Positions 24,731-34,347 of a stretch of DNA of 64,000 nt are shown piece after piece. The notes below the pieces were generated by a model that saw only the letters and a list, made by a program, of their open reading frames with translations, was not told the origin of the DNA and did not search any database. Numbering within the stretch: the stretch's first letter is position 1; each line of letters begins with the position of its first letter. The DNA is taken from assembly GCA_964521025.1 (NCBI GenBank), contig CAZFPK010000002.1, forward strand, positions 62,001-126,000, in the 5' to 3' direction. Position numbers and translations under genes: made by a program. The stretch is from DRTC01 sp964521025. Its GTDB lineage: Bacteria; Cloacimonadota; Cloacimonadia; Cloacimonadales; TCS61.

Positions 24731-27325
24731 TCAATTCCAGTTATAACCTGTTCCTTCATAATTGAGCCAGTAATGAGTCACACCGGGAACTACAGCGCCG
24801 CTTCCCGCTCTGCGAGCAGAATCTGCAAATATCGGATACCACGGTTCTCCCTGCGTATCCCAGTGAATAACCTCGTCTGCATCACCGTGAGCAAGCGTAA
24901 TATAAGCCATTTCGTCGTCCAGCCTCTGCTGCATTTGAAGTTGATGATTCTGCCAATCCCAGACACTCATATTATTGTATTCAGCCAGGTGAACAGCATA
25001 ATCTCCGGTGATCAAGACTGGAAGATCCAATTCCGGAATTCCCCATTTGATACTCGCATCATCGACCCATTCGACAGATTCCTCATACTTGGTCATCGGT
25101 TCACTCGAATAAGTTGCTGCAAAAACATCGGGATATCTCATTCCTAATGCCAGAGCACCACTTCCTCCCATAGAATGTCCGAAAACATAAATCCGGTTCT
25201 CATCGATATTATATTCTTCCAATTGCAGATCATCGATTATTCGCAACAATCTTTGTTCAGCATAATTGACGATATTTCCGGATTCCGGATAATCATAATT
25301 TTCAGCACCATAGGGCCAGACTTCTCGATATTGATGTTCTTCCGAAAAACCAAAATACCAACTCTGTCTCGGTTCGTCCGGAACTACATAAATAGTTGGA
25401 TTTCCCCAGGGGGAACCACCGTATTCAGTAGCCCAATATCTTCCTCCCCAACCGGTTAAGTCATAAGTCATCGACCAGTTTTGCTGCTGATCATAATCAG
25501 AAGGTATCATCACTCCGAAATTATAAGCATAACCTTCAAAAGTAATATTCCAGTTCTTCACATCCATAAATTGTGTATAAACTCTGGAAAGTCCGTCATC
25601 AGATTCCCAAACCAGAACAGGTTTCGGAGTATTTACACTTTCATCGACCGGATTTATCAGCGAATTACTTCCGGCAATGAGCGTACTATCTTCAAGACCG
25701 CTGATTGTTATTGTTACCGCATAATAGGCAGAACCTTCTTCTCCCGGTTGAATCGTATAAACCAACAAGCCGGTGCTGTCCGCTAATTCTTCTCCGAGAT
25801 CATCGATGATGAAATTTGTTTGAAATACCGTATAACCTACAGAACCTCTCCATTCTTCGGTTACATGAACTCCCGAACCTTCTCCGATGGTAACGATTTG
25901 TTCTGCATCTGCTAAATTTTCTGAAGTAATCGGAGATGTATGCCTGTAAACAGCATAACTTTCACCCGGAACATCCGTTGCTTCGGTCCAGGTGATAAAA
26001 GTTTGTCCGCTTCGATGAAAGGCTTGTACATCTTCTACCCGAGCATCCCTGAAAATATCATCGACCAGTATAACGGCACTGTTTCCGGGAATCGTCAAAC
26101 CGGTAACACTTGTGTAATTTAACGAACCCGAAGCCATTCCTGCTCCATCGACATATCCACCACCTTGAAAGGAAACACTGTAAAGAGTATCGTTAAGTTC
26201 AGCGATTGTAACTTCATTATACCAGGGATTAACAAGCACAATCCCATTTTCATAATCACGCTTATAAACATTCCATGTCGAATCCCAGAGTTCTTTCAGA
26301 CTGTCCGGAGGTTCTTGCAGATACGAACCCAAATCCAGATCATATTCAGGATACCATTCCAGGGCATTTTCCCCGACTCCCAAACAGGTATAAAAAGTCT
26401 GATGACCTTTTACCAATAAATAGGAAGCAATCGCATAAAGTCTTCTTTGAAGTTCCCACATATCGAGATATGTCTCCAATAATAATATTTTTCCATTTGC
26501 CGTATAATCCAAAATTCTATTCATCTGCAATTCCCAATCTTCCGGTGCATAAGAACTGTATGGACCTGCAGCAGCAAAACCTTCGATCATTCCGCCATCG
26601 CTGAATTCCGTAAAATCTTTATCATTCCAACTTGTAATTAACTGTCCGAGATTCGGCAGAAAATACACATCTTCGGATTGCAGTTCGGAAGAGACATATA
26701 AAGCGAATGTATCATGATGAGCAGGGAAAAAGTCCATAATCGCGGGACCATCGAAGCGTGGATCATAAGGAATAAGTGAGGGATACACCGGGTCTGTATT
26801 AAGAAGTGCAAAGTCATAAGAATCTGCGAAAACACCGTCTGCATCCGTCGAATCTATCTCTATCAACGCTTGCTCTGCCCAATATTCCTTCCAGCCATTT
26901 CCCTGGTTTCCATTCAATTCACCCGAAACATCCATTAAATACCAATTCCAGTCAGGTTGATAAAGTGTATCGCCTTCTGCTGTAGTTAGAAACCAGGGTT
27001 GAGTTTTTACATAATCCCAATCACTTACCCAGTTATCACCTAAAATGTATTCAGCAGGTCCGGCTCCGAGTGCCAGTTTATAATTGAGAATAATAAAATC
27101 AGGATTTCTAGTGCGTAGTTTTTGCACATCGCTGCGCGTCATTTTCTGGCAGCCGACCAGATGGGAAGCAGCAAAATCCCATTGAGATTCAGTCAGGTTC
27201 GGGGTTAGTTGGTCATGGAAAATGTAAATTCCATCTTGTGTATCAGGAAATTGACGAATTTGAGCAGAAACTTTTCCTGAAAAAATTACAATAATTAAGA
27301 ACATTAATCCAAAATTAAGTTTCAT
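24731..27325 (-). CDS. Exported GHL15-like glycosidase fused to an alpha/beta-hydrolase esterase (ends at a premature TGA)
   Basis: Signal peptide MKLNFGLMFLIIVIFSGKVSAQ. Residues about 22-440 (QFPDTQDGIYIFHDQL, FIILNYKLALG, TDADGVFADSYD, GKILLLETYL, YLLVKGHQTFYTCLG) resemble the putative glycosidase family GHL15, a TIM barrel related to endo-galactosaminidase-like enzymes. An Ig/Fn3-like linker follows. Residues about 600-864 are an esterase: GHSMGGSGALALG with the nucleophile Ser, HGDADEVIHW with the acid, and GVTHYWLNYEGTGYNW with the His. The pair would cut and de-esterify a polysaccharide. The frame is stopped by TGA at 24731; the sequence continues in frame to 23945, where the terminal module lies. 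It is the last gene of the unit starting near 34031. Confidence 0.75.
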   Translation of the reverse strand: MKLNFGLMFLIIVIFSGKVSAQIRQFPDTQDGIYIFHDQLTPNLTESQWDFAASHLVGCQKMTRSDVQKLRTRNPDFIILNYKLALGAGPAEYILGDNWVSDWDYVKTQPWFLTTAEGDTLYQPDWNWYLMDVSGELNGNQGNGWKEYWAEQALIEIDSTDADGVFADSYDFALLNTDPVYPSLIPYDPRFDGPAIMDFFPAHHDTFALYVSSELQSEDVYFLPNLGQLITSWNDKDFTEFSDGGMIEGFAAAGPYSSYAPEDWELQMNRILDYTANGKILLLETYLDMWELQRRLYAIASYLLVKGHQTFYTCLGVGENALEWYPEYDLDLGSYLQEPPDSLKELWDSTWNVYKRDYENGIVLVNPWYNEVTIAELNDTLYSVSFQGGGYVDGAGMASGSLNYTSVTGLTIPGNSAVILVDDIFRDARVEDVQAFHRSGQTFITWTEATDVPGESYAVYRHTSPITSENLADAEQIVTIGEGSGVHVTEEWRGSVGYTVFQTNFIIDDLGEELADSTGLLVYTIQPGEEGSAYYAVTITISGLEDSTLIAGSNSLINPVDESVNTPKPVLVWESDDGLSRVYTQFMDVKNWNITFEGYAYNFGVMIPSDYDQQQNWSMTYDLTGWGGRYWATEYGGSPWGNPTIYVVPDEPRQSWYFGFSEEHQYREVWPYGAENYDYPESGNIVNYAEQRLLRIIDDLQLEEYNIDENRIYVFGHSMGGSGALALGMRYPDVFAATYSSEPMTKYEESVEWVDDASIKWGIPELDLPVLITGDYAVHLAEYNNMSVWDWQNHQLQMQQRLDDEMAYITLAHGDADEVIHWDTQGEPWYPIFADSARRAGSGAVVPGVTHYWLNYEGTGYNWN

Positions 27326-27404
27326 AAATTCCTCGTATTTTTATACTTTAATATTTATTTGATAATAGTTTTCTCATCTTTTTGGAAATCGAAATATCCG
27401 ATTT

Positions 27405-29633
27405 TTAAAATTCGGATATTTTACATCTGGGTGTCTCTGTAGAAGCAACTACATAATAAAACTTCAGATCACCATTAATCGTTTCACTCCAATATGTATT
27501 GGAAATTCCATCTGCTTCCAAAGTCCAGTTTTCAGAAGATTCATTTGGATCATCTGAAGAAAATATTTTGTAAGAAGTTGCTCCCTCGACTTCATCCCAT
27601 TCAATATTAACAATATCTGATTCGATATAAATTGTTATATTTTCGGGTGGATTTAAAACCTCGACACAATTAATTATTCCCGAATAAGGAATCTTATTAT
27701 AAGCTGTAACATTGATTTCATAAGATTCGTTAATTTGAAATTCTTCCGTAATTTCTATCTCTGCAAATCCATTCTCATCGGTAAAATCCGAACCGTAAAT
27801 TATCCCGTTAGTATAGATTGAAATGAGTGCATTTTGGATGGGAACGGAATCCGGTCCAATTGAAAAAACAGTTACCGGAAGAGATGTGATATCTGGTGAT
27901 ACATTTGTTTCATAATCCACGAGCAAAGATTCCGGAATATCCGAAAAATATAATAACGAAGGGTCTCCGAATAAATGCCAGGATTGAAAACATTCCGAAC
28001 CGGAACCGACTCCGAGTCCGGGATGTTCATCTATGGCTCGCATTTCAGCATTGAAGAATAAACCGCCGATAGAGAAATATGTTTCTTCGACCAGTAGATT
28101 TATCATTTCTTCCATTCCTATCCAGGCAGGATTTCCCTGTCCGACAGATGCTCCCATAAAAGCGATCGAACCTTTTGAGTCAGTAATAGTTCCGTGTCTT
28201 TGCCAGGCTTCCGCCAGGCAGGTATATTCAGCAAATTTACCGGTATTACAGGCAACGGAAACGATTACCGGTAATTTGTTTGTATTCTGCAAATTATACA
28301 CATCACTGTTATGGAAATCAGATGTATTCCATCCTGTTGGGCTGCCGTGTCCGAGATAATTTATCCAACTCCTGCCGTCATTCACGGCAATTGTAACAGC
28401 TTCGGTTGTTGCGCCCGGATCATAAACCTGGGTGAATTCGCTGTAATTGTAATCCAGCATTATTTCCCTTAATCCCTCCATCAATTCCCAATCCGGAGGA
28501 TATGGCGGGAAAGCCACATCACTGGCAATTCCCAGTGCTTTATCGAACCAATCCGCTTCCGGATCAGGTTCAGTTTCATAGAATATGTTTTTATTTATCA
28601 CAGTTTCTGCTTCCTGCAATGTCTCCACGGAAAAGCGTCCGATAAGAGCATCCGGATATTCATCTTCTCCGGCTAATAAAGTATAAACCGGATCGGCTTC
28701 ATGACCCGAAGACCAACCGGAGCAACCAATCGCCGGAGGAATATCATCCGCATCTCCGACCAGAAGAATGAATGTCAATTCTTCCGTATCATAAAGATTT
28801 TGGATAAAATCCTTAATCGATTCCCAGGTATTTCCGGTATCATCAGGGAAAAGATAAAATTCCGTTCTGATTCCTTTCCGGTTTTTCCATTCGAGAAGCG
28901 GCATTAATGGTTCTGAAAATTCGGTAGTGGAAATTATTATCATATCTCCGGTATCGGTAATCGGAGGATATCTATTGGAAAGTAGATTGTAATTCAGGAA
29001 ATGATTTTCATAAATATTGGTGAACGAGGTAGAAATTCTATGCGGAAAATCGATAACTGATTCTTTCCGGACAGTAACGGTAAACGATTCTACGATGCGA
29101 AGTTTCTTTTGAAAAGGATTATATGAAAATGGATTGAAGCGGATAACTTTTCCGCAGAAATCCCGCAAAATGTATTGTTCTCCGCATTCTGCAAGATCTT
29201 CGTTTATCCAGATATCTTCTTCATAAACAGCAGAAAGTGCAAAATCAAATTCTGGAGAAGACTGATACCTACTTACAGACCCAAAAGAAGGAATTATCGT
29301 TTCAATATCGATTTCTTTGGAGATGACATCTGTAATTTGAAGTTTAGTTTCGGAATTTTCAGGAATGATGATACTGCGGCAAATATAAGGTATGTTCGGT
29401 TCTCCTTTTTCAGTTGGAAAAGCAGCATTATCCATTTTTATTTCATTAAATGATCTTCCTTTTAATGTTTTTTGTGAAATCTGATATTCACACAATTCAA
29501 ACTGCAAAACAATCTCATCCTTTGTTTCGGAAATGATCTTGATTTCAGATGACATTAAGGGTAAAAAAATTAAGATGAAAAATAAAATCAATATCTGCTT
29601 TCCAATAAATTTATTTCTTAAAAATTTTTTCAT
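27405..29633 (-). CDS. Gingipain-like C25 cysteine peptidase with Fn3-type C-terminus
   Basis: Start ATG 29633 (MKKFLRNKFIGKQILILFFI, signal peptide) behind GGAGG; 20 codons upstream in the same frame are ignored. The propeptide-like part contains YICRSIIIPENSE and the C25 domain starts near TGDMIIISTTEFSEPLMPLLEWKNRKGI. Catalytic His is in SWINYLGHGSPTGWN (about residue 429) and Cys in VIVSVACNTGKFAE (about 459). WHLFGDPSL closes the domain. The end is an Fn3-like module finishing FYYVVASTETPRCKISEF, not a type-A sorting domain. It follows another C25 gene by 63 bases, so they share a transcript. Confidence 0.87.
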   Translation of the reverse strand: MKKFLRNKFIGKQILILFFILIFLPLMSSEIKIISETKDEIVLQFELCEYQISQKTLKGRSFNEIKMDNAAFPTEKGEPNIPYICRSIIIPENSETKLQITDVISKEIDIETIIPSFGSVSRYQSSPEFDFALSAVYEEDIWINEDLAECGEQYILRDFCGKVIRFNPFSYNPFQKKLRIVESFTVTVRKESVIDFPHRISTSFTNIYENHFLNYNLLSNRYPPITDTGDMIIISTTEFSEPLMPLLEWKNRKGIRTEFYLFPDDTGNTWESIKDFIQNLYDTEELTFILLVGDADDIPPAIGCSGWSSGHEADPVYTLLAGEDEYPDALIGRFSVETLQEAETVINKNIFYETEPDPEADWFDKALGIASDVAFPPYPPDWELMEGLREIMLDYNYSEFTQVYDPGATTEAVTIAVNDGRSWINYLGHGSPTGWNTSDFHNSDVYNLQNTNKLPVIVSVACNTGKFAEYTCLAEAWQRHGTITDSKGSIAFMGASVGQGNPAWIGMEEMINLLVEETYFSIGGLFFNAEMRAIDEHPGLGVGSGSECFQSWHLFGDPSLLYFSDIPESLLVDYETNVSPDITSLPVTVFSIGPDSVPIQNALISIYTNGIIYGSDFTDENGFAEIEITEEFQINESYEINVTAYNKIPYSGIINCVEVLNPPENITIYIESDIVNIEWDEVEGATSYKIFSSDDPNESSENWTLEADGISNTYWSETINGDLKFYYVVASTETPRCKISEF

Positions 29634-29696
29634 TTTTTCCTCCGAATTCTTGAAATCTAATTTTTCCTTTGGGATTCTCATCAAAAGGATCATTAG

Positions 29697-31970
29697 TTAT
29701 TTGATCAAGATCATTTTCCTCATCTGTTCAGAATTATCATTTTTTAATTTATACATATAAATTCCTGATGAAACTTCGTTATTGTTCAAATCCTTTCCAT
29801 CCCAGATTTTGGAATAAAGCGACCGAGTCCCTTTTGTCTCAACACAGTTGAAACAGTCCAAAGTTCTAACAATCTGTCCTTTGGAATTATAGATGATCAA
29901 TTCTGCGTTTTCAACATCTTCAACATTAAGTTGAAATACAATTTTTGTTGAAGGATTGAAAGGATTCGGATAATTACCAATAAGTTTTATGTTTTCCAAA
30001 ATGGAACTATCAGTTTCTTCAACATTAGTGGATTCAACGGGAATAGATTCAATATGCGATATTTTATTATAAGCAGTAACCGTTAAGGTAACTGATTGCT
30101 GCTCATCTATCCTGTCTTCAATATCCAATGATACATTTCCTGTTTCATCGGTATAAGCAGCAATAATAATTTCATTTTCATAAGACAGGCAGACAAGAGC
30201 ATCCTGAACATCGGTTGAAACTTCGAATGTTGTTTGATTTGGATCAATAGTATTTTGATGATCGATTGTGATGATTTCAGGTGTGTCAGTTCTGACTTGT
30301 AGGGATGCATCCCCAAAAATGTGCCAGGTTTTGAAAGTAGAAATTCCCACTAAACCGTATTCGTCCATCATCAAACAAGAACCGTTATACATTAATCCAC
30401 CGATAGTGTTTTTTTGGTCCGATACGAGCAAATCGGTAACTTCATCTTGAGCAGACATGGGAGGTGACCAGGGTTGATTTATAGAAGATGCATAAATAGC
30501 AATTGCACCGGTAGGATTTTCATTATTTGTAGATCTGAGCCAGGTTTCAGCAAAACAAGTATTCCCTGTGAAATTACCGTTCAAACAAGCAACCGAACAG
30601 ATAAAAGGAAGTTTATTCTCATTAATCAATCCATTAACATTATCGTTATAGAAATACACAGATGTCCAACCTGTATTTGATCCATGACCGGCATAATTCC
30701 CAAAACTTCTTCCTTCGTTTATTGCATTTGTAATATCTTCTATCGATGGAGATGGATATAATTCATCAACTTCTGTAAAAGTATAAGCCAATAAATCTTG
30801 TCTGATATTCGCAATATGTTCATCATCATACTCTCCATCATCGCCCGGACCGAGATGTCTTGCTATTCCGAACGCTTTGTGCAGCCATTCACCTTCGATA
30901 ATATCTCTCTCGTAATAGATCGTTCTTTCTACTTGAGTTTCTACTTGTTCAATCGTTTCTGCTGAAAATCTTCCGACAAAAATATCAGGATAAGAATCAT
31001 CTCCTTCTAATAATGCAAATTTTGGATCAGATGCACCCGTCCCTAATTCTATATCCGAATGAGAAAGAGATGGAATTTGATCAATATCACCGACCAATTG
31101 CACAAAAGTTAATCCGTCATTCGCATCATAATCGGACTGGATAAAATTTTTCATACTTGTTGAATCTGCTCCAATATCAAAAATACTATAAAGGTCTGTT
31201 TGAATACCTTTCTGGTTTTTCCAGTCCACATAAGGATTTATTGCCTGCAGATAATCGTCGTAACAAATTACAATCATGCGACCAGTTTCATCAATTTCTC
31301 TGGAACGAATATCATTATAATTTAGAAAGTGATTTCTGTATAAACATGTGAAATAACAATTATGACCTGCTATCTCTCTTGTTTTTACATTCACATTATC
31401 TAAACCTATATTATTTACCCCGATAGTCAAATGATGATAAACTCTCAAAATTTCAGTTTGCGGATTGTATGAAAATGGGTAAACTGTAATTGTGATCCCG
31501 CGGACATCACGCAAGATATATGGTTTTCCTAATTCGACAATTTTTCCGGGATAAAAATCATTTGCATCATAAATCTTCGAAAATATGTGCGGGATGTTAT
31601 CCGGATTTTCTACTCGGCTAATAATCCCTTTCGAGGGAGCAATTTTTATCTGATATTCAATAAACTCACTATTAATAACTTTTGCTTCCACTTTTGAATC
31701 ATTCCTGATAATTATACTTCGAGTGATTTTAGGAAGTTCCGGATCCCCTTTTTCAAAAGTTACAGTTTCATTATCTAAACTAATTTTGTAACATTCAAAT
31801 CCATTTATTAAAACAGGATCGATATCAAAATTACCAAACCTGTAATCAATAACAGTTTGAGAATCGTTTGAACTTAAGATCTTAACCTGATGATCGTGGT
31901 GATCGATCAATATCGTTTCTGCAAAAAGTTGAGATACGAAAACTAAAATTATTATTAAATATTGCTTCAT
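29697..31970 (-). CDS. Gingipain-like C25 cysteine peptidase with type-A sorting domain
   Basis: Start ATG 31970 after GGAGGAACA; MKQYLIIILVFVSQLFAE is the signal peptide. The N-terminal prodomain includes ITRSIIIRNDSK and KPYILRDVRGITI. The C25 domain has TGRMIVICYDDYLQAINPYVDWKNQKG, QLVGDIDQIP, catalytic His in NYAGHGSNTGWT (about residue 425), Cys in FICSVACLNGNF (about 460), and WHIFGDASLQ. An Ig-like domain (VSLDIEDRIDEQQSVTLTVTAYNK) follows, then KLIGNYPNPFNPSTKIVFQL, LIIYNSKGQIVRTL, SSGIYMYKL, MILIK. The neighbouring C25 gene is a paralogue with a different C-terminus, so the two enzymes are probably delivered or anchored differently. Confidence 0.88.
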   Translation of the reverse strand: MKQYLIIILVFVSQLFAETILIDHHDHQVKILSSNDSQTVIDYRFGNFDIDPVLINGFECYKISLDNETVTFEKGDPELPKITRSIIIRNDSKVEAKVINSEFIEYQIKIAPSKGIISRVENPDNIPHIFSKIYDANDFYPGKIVELGKPYILRDVRGITITVYPFSYNPQTEILRVYHHLTIGVNNIGLDNVNVKTREIAGHNCYFTCLYRNHFLNYNDIRSREIDETGRMIVICYDDYLQAINPYVDWKNQKGIQTDLYSIFDIGADSTSMKNFIQSDYDANDGLTFVQLVGDIDQIPSLSHSDIELGTGASDPKFALLEGDDSYPDIFVGRFSAETIEQVETQVERTIYYERDIIEGEWLHKAFGIARHLGPGDDGEYDDEHIANIRQDLLAYTFTEVDELYPSPSIEDITNAINEGRSFGNYAGHGSNTGWTSVYFYNDNVNGLINENKLPFICSVACLNGNFTGNTCFAETWLRSTNNENPTGAIAIYASSINQPWSPPMSAQDEVTDLLVSDQKNTIGGLMYNGSCLMMDEYGLVGISTFKTWHIFGDASLQVRTDTPEIITIDHQNTIDPNQTTFEVSTDVQDALVCLSYENEIIIAAYTDETGNVSLDIEDRIDEQQSVTLTVTAYNKISHIESIPVESTNVEETDSSILENIKLIGNYPNPFNPSTKIVFQLNVEDVENAELIIYNSKGQIVRTLDCFNCVETKGTRSLYSKIWDGKDLNNNEVSSGIYMYKLKNDNSEQMRKMILIK

Positions 31971-32047
31971 TGTTCCTCCAATTTCAAAAAATACACTTTT
32001 ATTGATAAGATATTTGAATTTGTCGATTGATTCATCCCATTTTACAA

Positions 32048-32089
32048 ATATTTCGAGACATAGAAATAAAATTCTACATCTCGAAATAT
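32048..32089 (-). terminator. Long hairpin between two genes of the secretome unit
   Basis: Left arm 32048-32065 and right arm 32072-32089 pair at 16 of 18 positions (ATATTTCGAGA..TAGAA). There is no T-run, so it may attenuate or protect the mRNA rather than stop transcription before the C25 genes. Confidence 0.5.
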
Positions 32090-32117
32090 GAAGATTCAAT
32101 GATAATAAATCAAACTT

Positions 32118-33947
32118 CTAACGAAGCAGCAGCATCTTCCTGGAATATTCTTTATCGTTTGTCGTAATTTTGTAAAAGTAAATTCCTGATGTTACTTCCT
32201 TACCGTCTTCATCACGACCATTCCACTCGACTCTCATCTTTTTATTAATGTCATTTTCAGATAAGGAATTGTCGAATATCGTTGCTATTTTATGACCTTT
32301 GATGTTATAGATCGAAACATTTACCTGTCCTTCCTGTTTGATATAAAAACTTATTTCAGTTTTGGTATAAAACGGGTTTGGAAAATTAGAAATATTGTCT
32401 ATTATAAATTCAGGAATTTCAGGTTCCTGTTCGTCATTAGAAGGAATTGTTAAGGATATTGGTCCGTAGTTATCTGTTGCTCCGCTGTAATCTCTGCTTT
32501 CCAGCCAATACCGGTAAGTTGTATTTTCTGTTACAGGATATTCATCGACAAAACTATAATTTGTCGGCTCGAAAGTTGTTCCTGCTCCCGGTATTGGATC
32601 ATTATTAACCTGGAATGATTCCTCAAAATTTTCTGTTTCGGAACGATAGATATTCCAACCGGAATTATTGGATTCGGATTGAGTTGCCCAGTTCAGGATG
32701 GAATTTCCATCAGTAAAAGAAACAGTGAATGATGATAATTCGACGGGAAGCGGATCATCGCCTGTGGTTCCGATGGTCCAGTCGCTGAAATCGGAAACAT
32801 TGTTTGCTCTAATGTGAGATGCATCGACAAGTGTATAATCAGCCCAGATGCTCCAATCTGCGTCGGTCTGGTCTCTTCTCAGGATGCGCAGATCATTCGG
32901 ATCGGTGTAACCGCTTACTTCTTCCAGGTCGAAGGTTATATCGGCTGTGTAAGAAGATAATGTTGTTCCGATTTCCCAAAACATAGAAGTAATGGAATTG
33001 ATCGTAGGCGGAAGTGTCCCACCCGGATTTGTTTTAACTTGACTCACCATTACCGTTCGCAATGTATCGGCATCCGGCGGTTGAGCTCCGGAAACTGCTC
33101 CGTCATCGAAATCAAAAACAACATCTGCCTCAGAAAAATCTAAGATCGTTCCTCGAAAGGAAAACGGTAACTCACCATCGACCCGGACAATTTGAAAGGG
33201 TGCGGGATCGACAGTAATATCAAAATCATATATACCGTAATTATCCTGGATGACATGACTGAATGTACCAAAAGTGAACCGCAATTGTCCAAAACCGTTT
33301 GGATCAAACTCAGCAACCCAAACCGGATCGGAATTGGCGACATCGATCGTTCCCCAACCGGAACCTTCCACTTCATTTCCGGAGCCGACATTGTTTTGCC
33401 AGTTTTGACCATCCGGGAAAAGTATATCCCTTATTCCTTGAGCATCCGGATATGGAACTTTAACATATAAACGGCAATTTACGGCTCTTAGTTTTAATAA
33501 GCCATTCTCGTAAATTTCACCGATTCCATCCAGGTAATTTCTCTCGTCACCTGCTTGTCCCTGAATATCCCAGGCAGCATTCGGATTGACAGTGTTGATA
33601 TGATTGAAAGTAACGATCCGAAAATCATCCAGGGTTAATACTACACCGGCGACACCCGGCAATACATCCAAATCCTCCGCAGTGCAGATCGTTGATGAGA
33701 GTGGTGGATTTAACGGATCGATATTCCAAAAAAATCTTACATACGCCCAATTATGAGTCTCAATATGCCCGGGTGTATAAGGAATTCCATCATGAGTAAA
33801 CAATCCCGGATCATCAAAATCGAACATCCAGGAAGCGATTGCCGGTCCGGCATGCACATCATCGACAGCGAAGGTTATCGATTGTGAGATGAGCAAATTT
33901 CCCAAGATCATTAACACTAAAACTAACAAAACTTTTCTTACTTCCAT
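32118..33947 (-). CDS. Exported protein of unknown function with type-A sorting domain
   Basis: Start ATG 33947 behind GGAGGAAAA; MEVRKVLLVLVLMILGNLLISQS is a signal peptide. Residues 25-300 (FAVDDVHAGPAIASWMFDFD, WAYVRFFWNIDP, VLTLDDFRIVTFNHINTVNP) are not recognised and contain several WGxI and DFD patches suggestive of a beta-sandwich. LPVELSSFTVSFTDGNSILNWATQSESNNSGWNIYRSE is the Fn3-like module common just before sorting domains in this group of phyla. The end is ISNFPNPFYTKTEISFYI, VSIYNIKGHKIATI, TSGIYFYKI, MLLLR. It is the first gene after a sigma-54-type promoter (34031-34047) and shares its leader with the gene starting at 43570. Confidence 0.75.
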   Translation of the reverse strand: MEVRKVLLVLVLMILGNLLISQSITFAVDDVHAGPAIASWMFDFDDPGLFTHDGIPYTPGHIETHNWAYVRFFWNIDPLNPPLSSTICTAEDLDVLPGVAGVVLTLDDFRIVTFNHINTVNPNAAWDIQGQAGDERNYLDGIGEIYENGLLKLRAVNCRLYVKVPYPDAQGIRDILFPDGQNWQNNVGSGNEVEGSGWGTIDVANSDPVWVAEFDPNGFGQLRFTFGTFSHVIQDNYGIYDFDITVDPAPFQIVRVDGELPFSFRGTILDFSEADVVFDFDDGAVSGAQPPDADTLRTVMVSQVKTNPGGTLPPTINSITSMFWEIGTTLSSYTADITFDLEEVSGYTDPNDLRILRRDQTDADWSIWADYTLVDASHIRANNVSDFSDWTIGTTGDDPLPVELSSFTVSFTDGNSILNWATQSESNNSGWNIYRSETENFEESFQVNNDPIPGAGTTFEPTNYSFVDEYPVTENTTYRYWLESRDYSGATDNYGPISLTIPSNDEQEPEIPEFIIDNISNFPNPFYTKTEISFYIKQEGQVNVSIYNIKGHKIATIFDNSLSENDINKKMRVEWNGRDEDGKEVTSGIYFYKITTNDKEYSRKMLLLR

Positions 33948-33957
33948 TTTTCCTCCA

Positions 33958-34018
33958 AAATTTTGTATCACCACCGTCCCGGTGGTTTTTTCAACAATTT
34001 CCCATCGGGACGAGGGGA
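33958..34018 (-). promoter_or_regulatory. Structured 5' leader, copy 1
   Basis: Upstream of the ribosome binding site of the 33947 gene the minus strand holds TCCC-GAT-GGGA and then ACCACCG-GGA-CGGTGGT, followed by GATACAAAATTTTGGAGG. The same two hairpins and spacing precede the gene starting at 43570, although the two coding regions are unrelated. Confidence 0.6.
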
Positions 34019-34030
34019 TTACTTTTTAAA

Positions 34031-34047
34031 ATGCATTTAATATGCCA
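34031..34047 (-). promoter_or_regulatory. Sigma-54-type promoter of the 33947-23945 unit
   Basis: Minus strand TGGCATATTAAATGCAT has GG and GC exactly 10 bases apart, as required for -24/-12 promoters. The same motif stands before the genes starting at 36735 and 43570. The GC is 86 bases upstream of the ATG. Confidence 0.7.
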
Positions 34048-34164
34048 TTTAGTTTTTAATAATTGATATTTAATGAAATGTCTTGGAATGTATTGTAAAT
34101 CAATAAATTAACATTTCTTGATTTGTTCTTTGATTTCTATAAATAATTTTTTTTGAAAAATCTA

Positions 34165-34211
34165 TGGTGCAGTTTGATACAGGATATTTGTTGTTGTCTC
34201 AATTTGCTACA
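34165..34211. promoter_or_regulatory. Paired enhancer-like dyads upstream of the sigma-54 promoter, copy 1
   Basis: TGGTGCAGTTTGATACA (34165-34181) and TGTCTCAATTTGCTACA (34195-34211) both fit TGK-N2-CA-N3-TG-N2-ACA. Their centres are 30 bp apart and lie 140 and 170 bp upstream of the promoter GC. The matching pair at 43800-43846 has the same spacing. Confidence 0.65.
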
Positions 34212-34242
34212 TCCTTAAGTAATTCTTTAAAATACTATACAG

Positions 34243-34270
34243 AAAAAACTGCCTGAATTATTCAGACAGC
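34243..34270 (-). terminator. Rho-independent terminator of the subtilase gene
   Basis: Minus strand GCTGTCTGAA-TAA-TTCAGGCAG followed by six T, located 78 bases after the subtilase stop codon. A copy of the same hairpin ends the duplicated gene fragment at 37095. Confidence 0.8.
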
Positions 34271-34347
34271 TTTCGGTGAATTTAGTCTAATTTGAGCTGT
34301 TAGATTAACTAATCCGATGTTATTGATTCATCAAAATAGCGTACTCA

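Noticed and set aside
2153..24733. Alternative genetic code or selenocysteine at the TAG and TGA interruptions
   Set aside because: TAG ends rplS and TGA ends khpA, the spt-like gene and the giant gene in normal positions, and no SECIS-like hairpin was seen after 24731.
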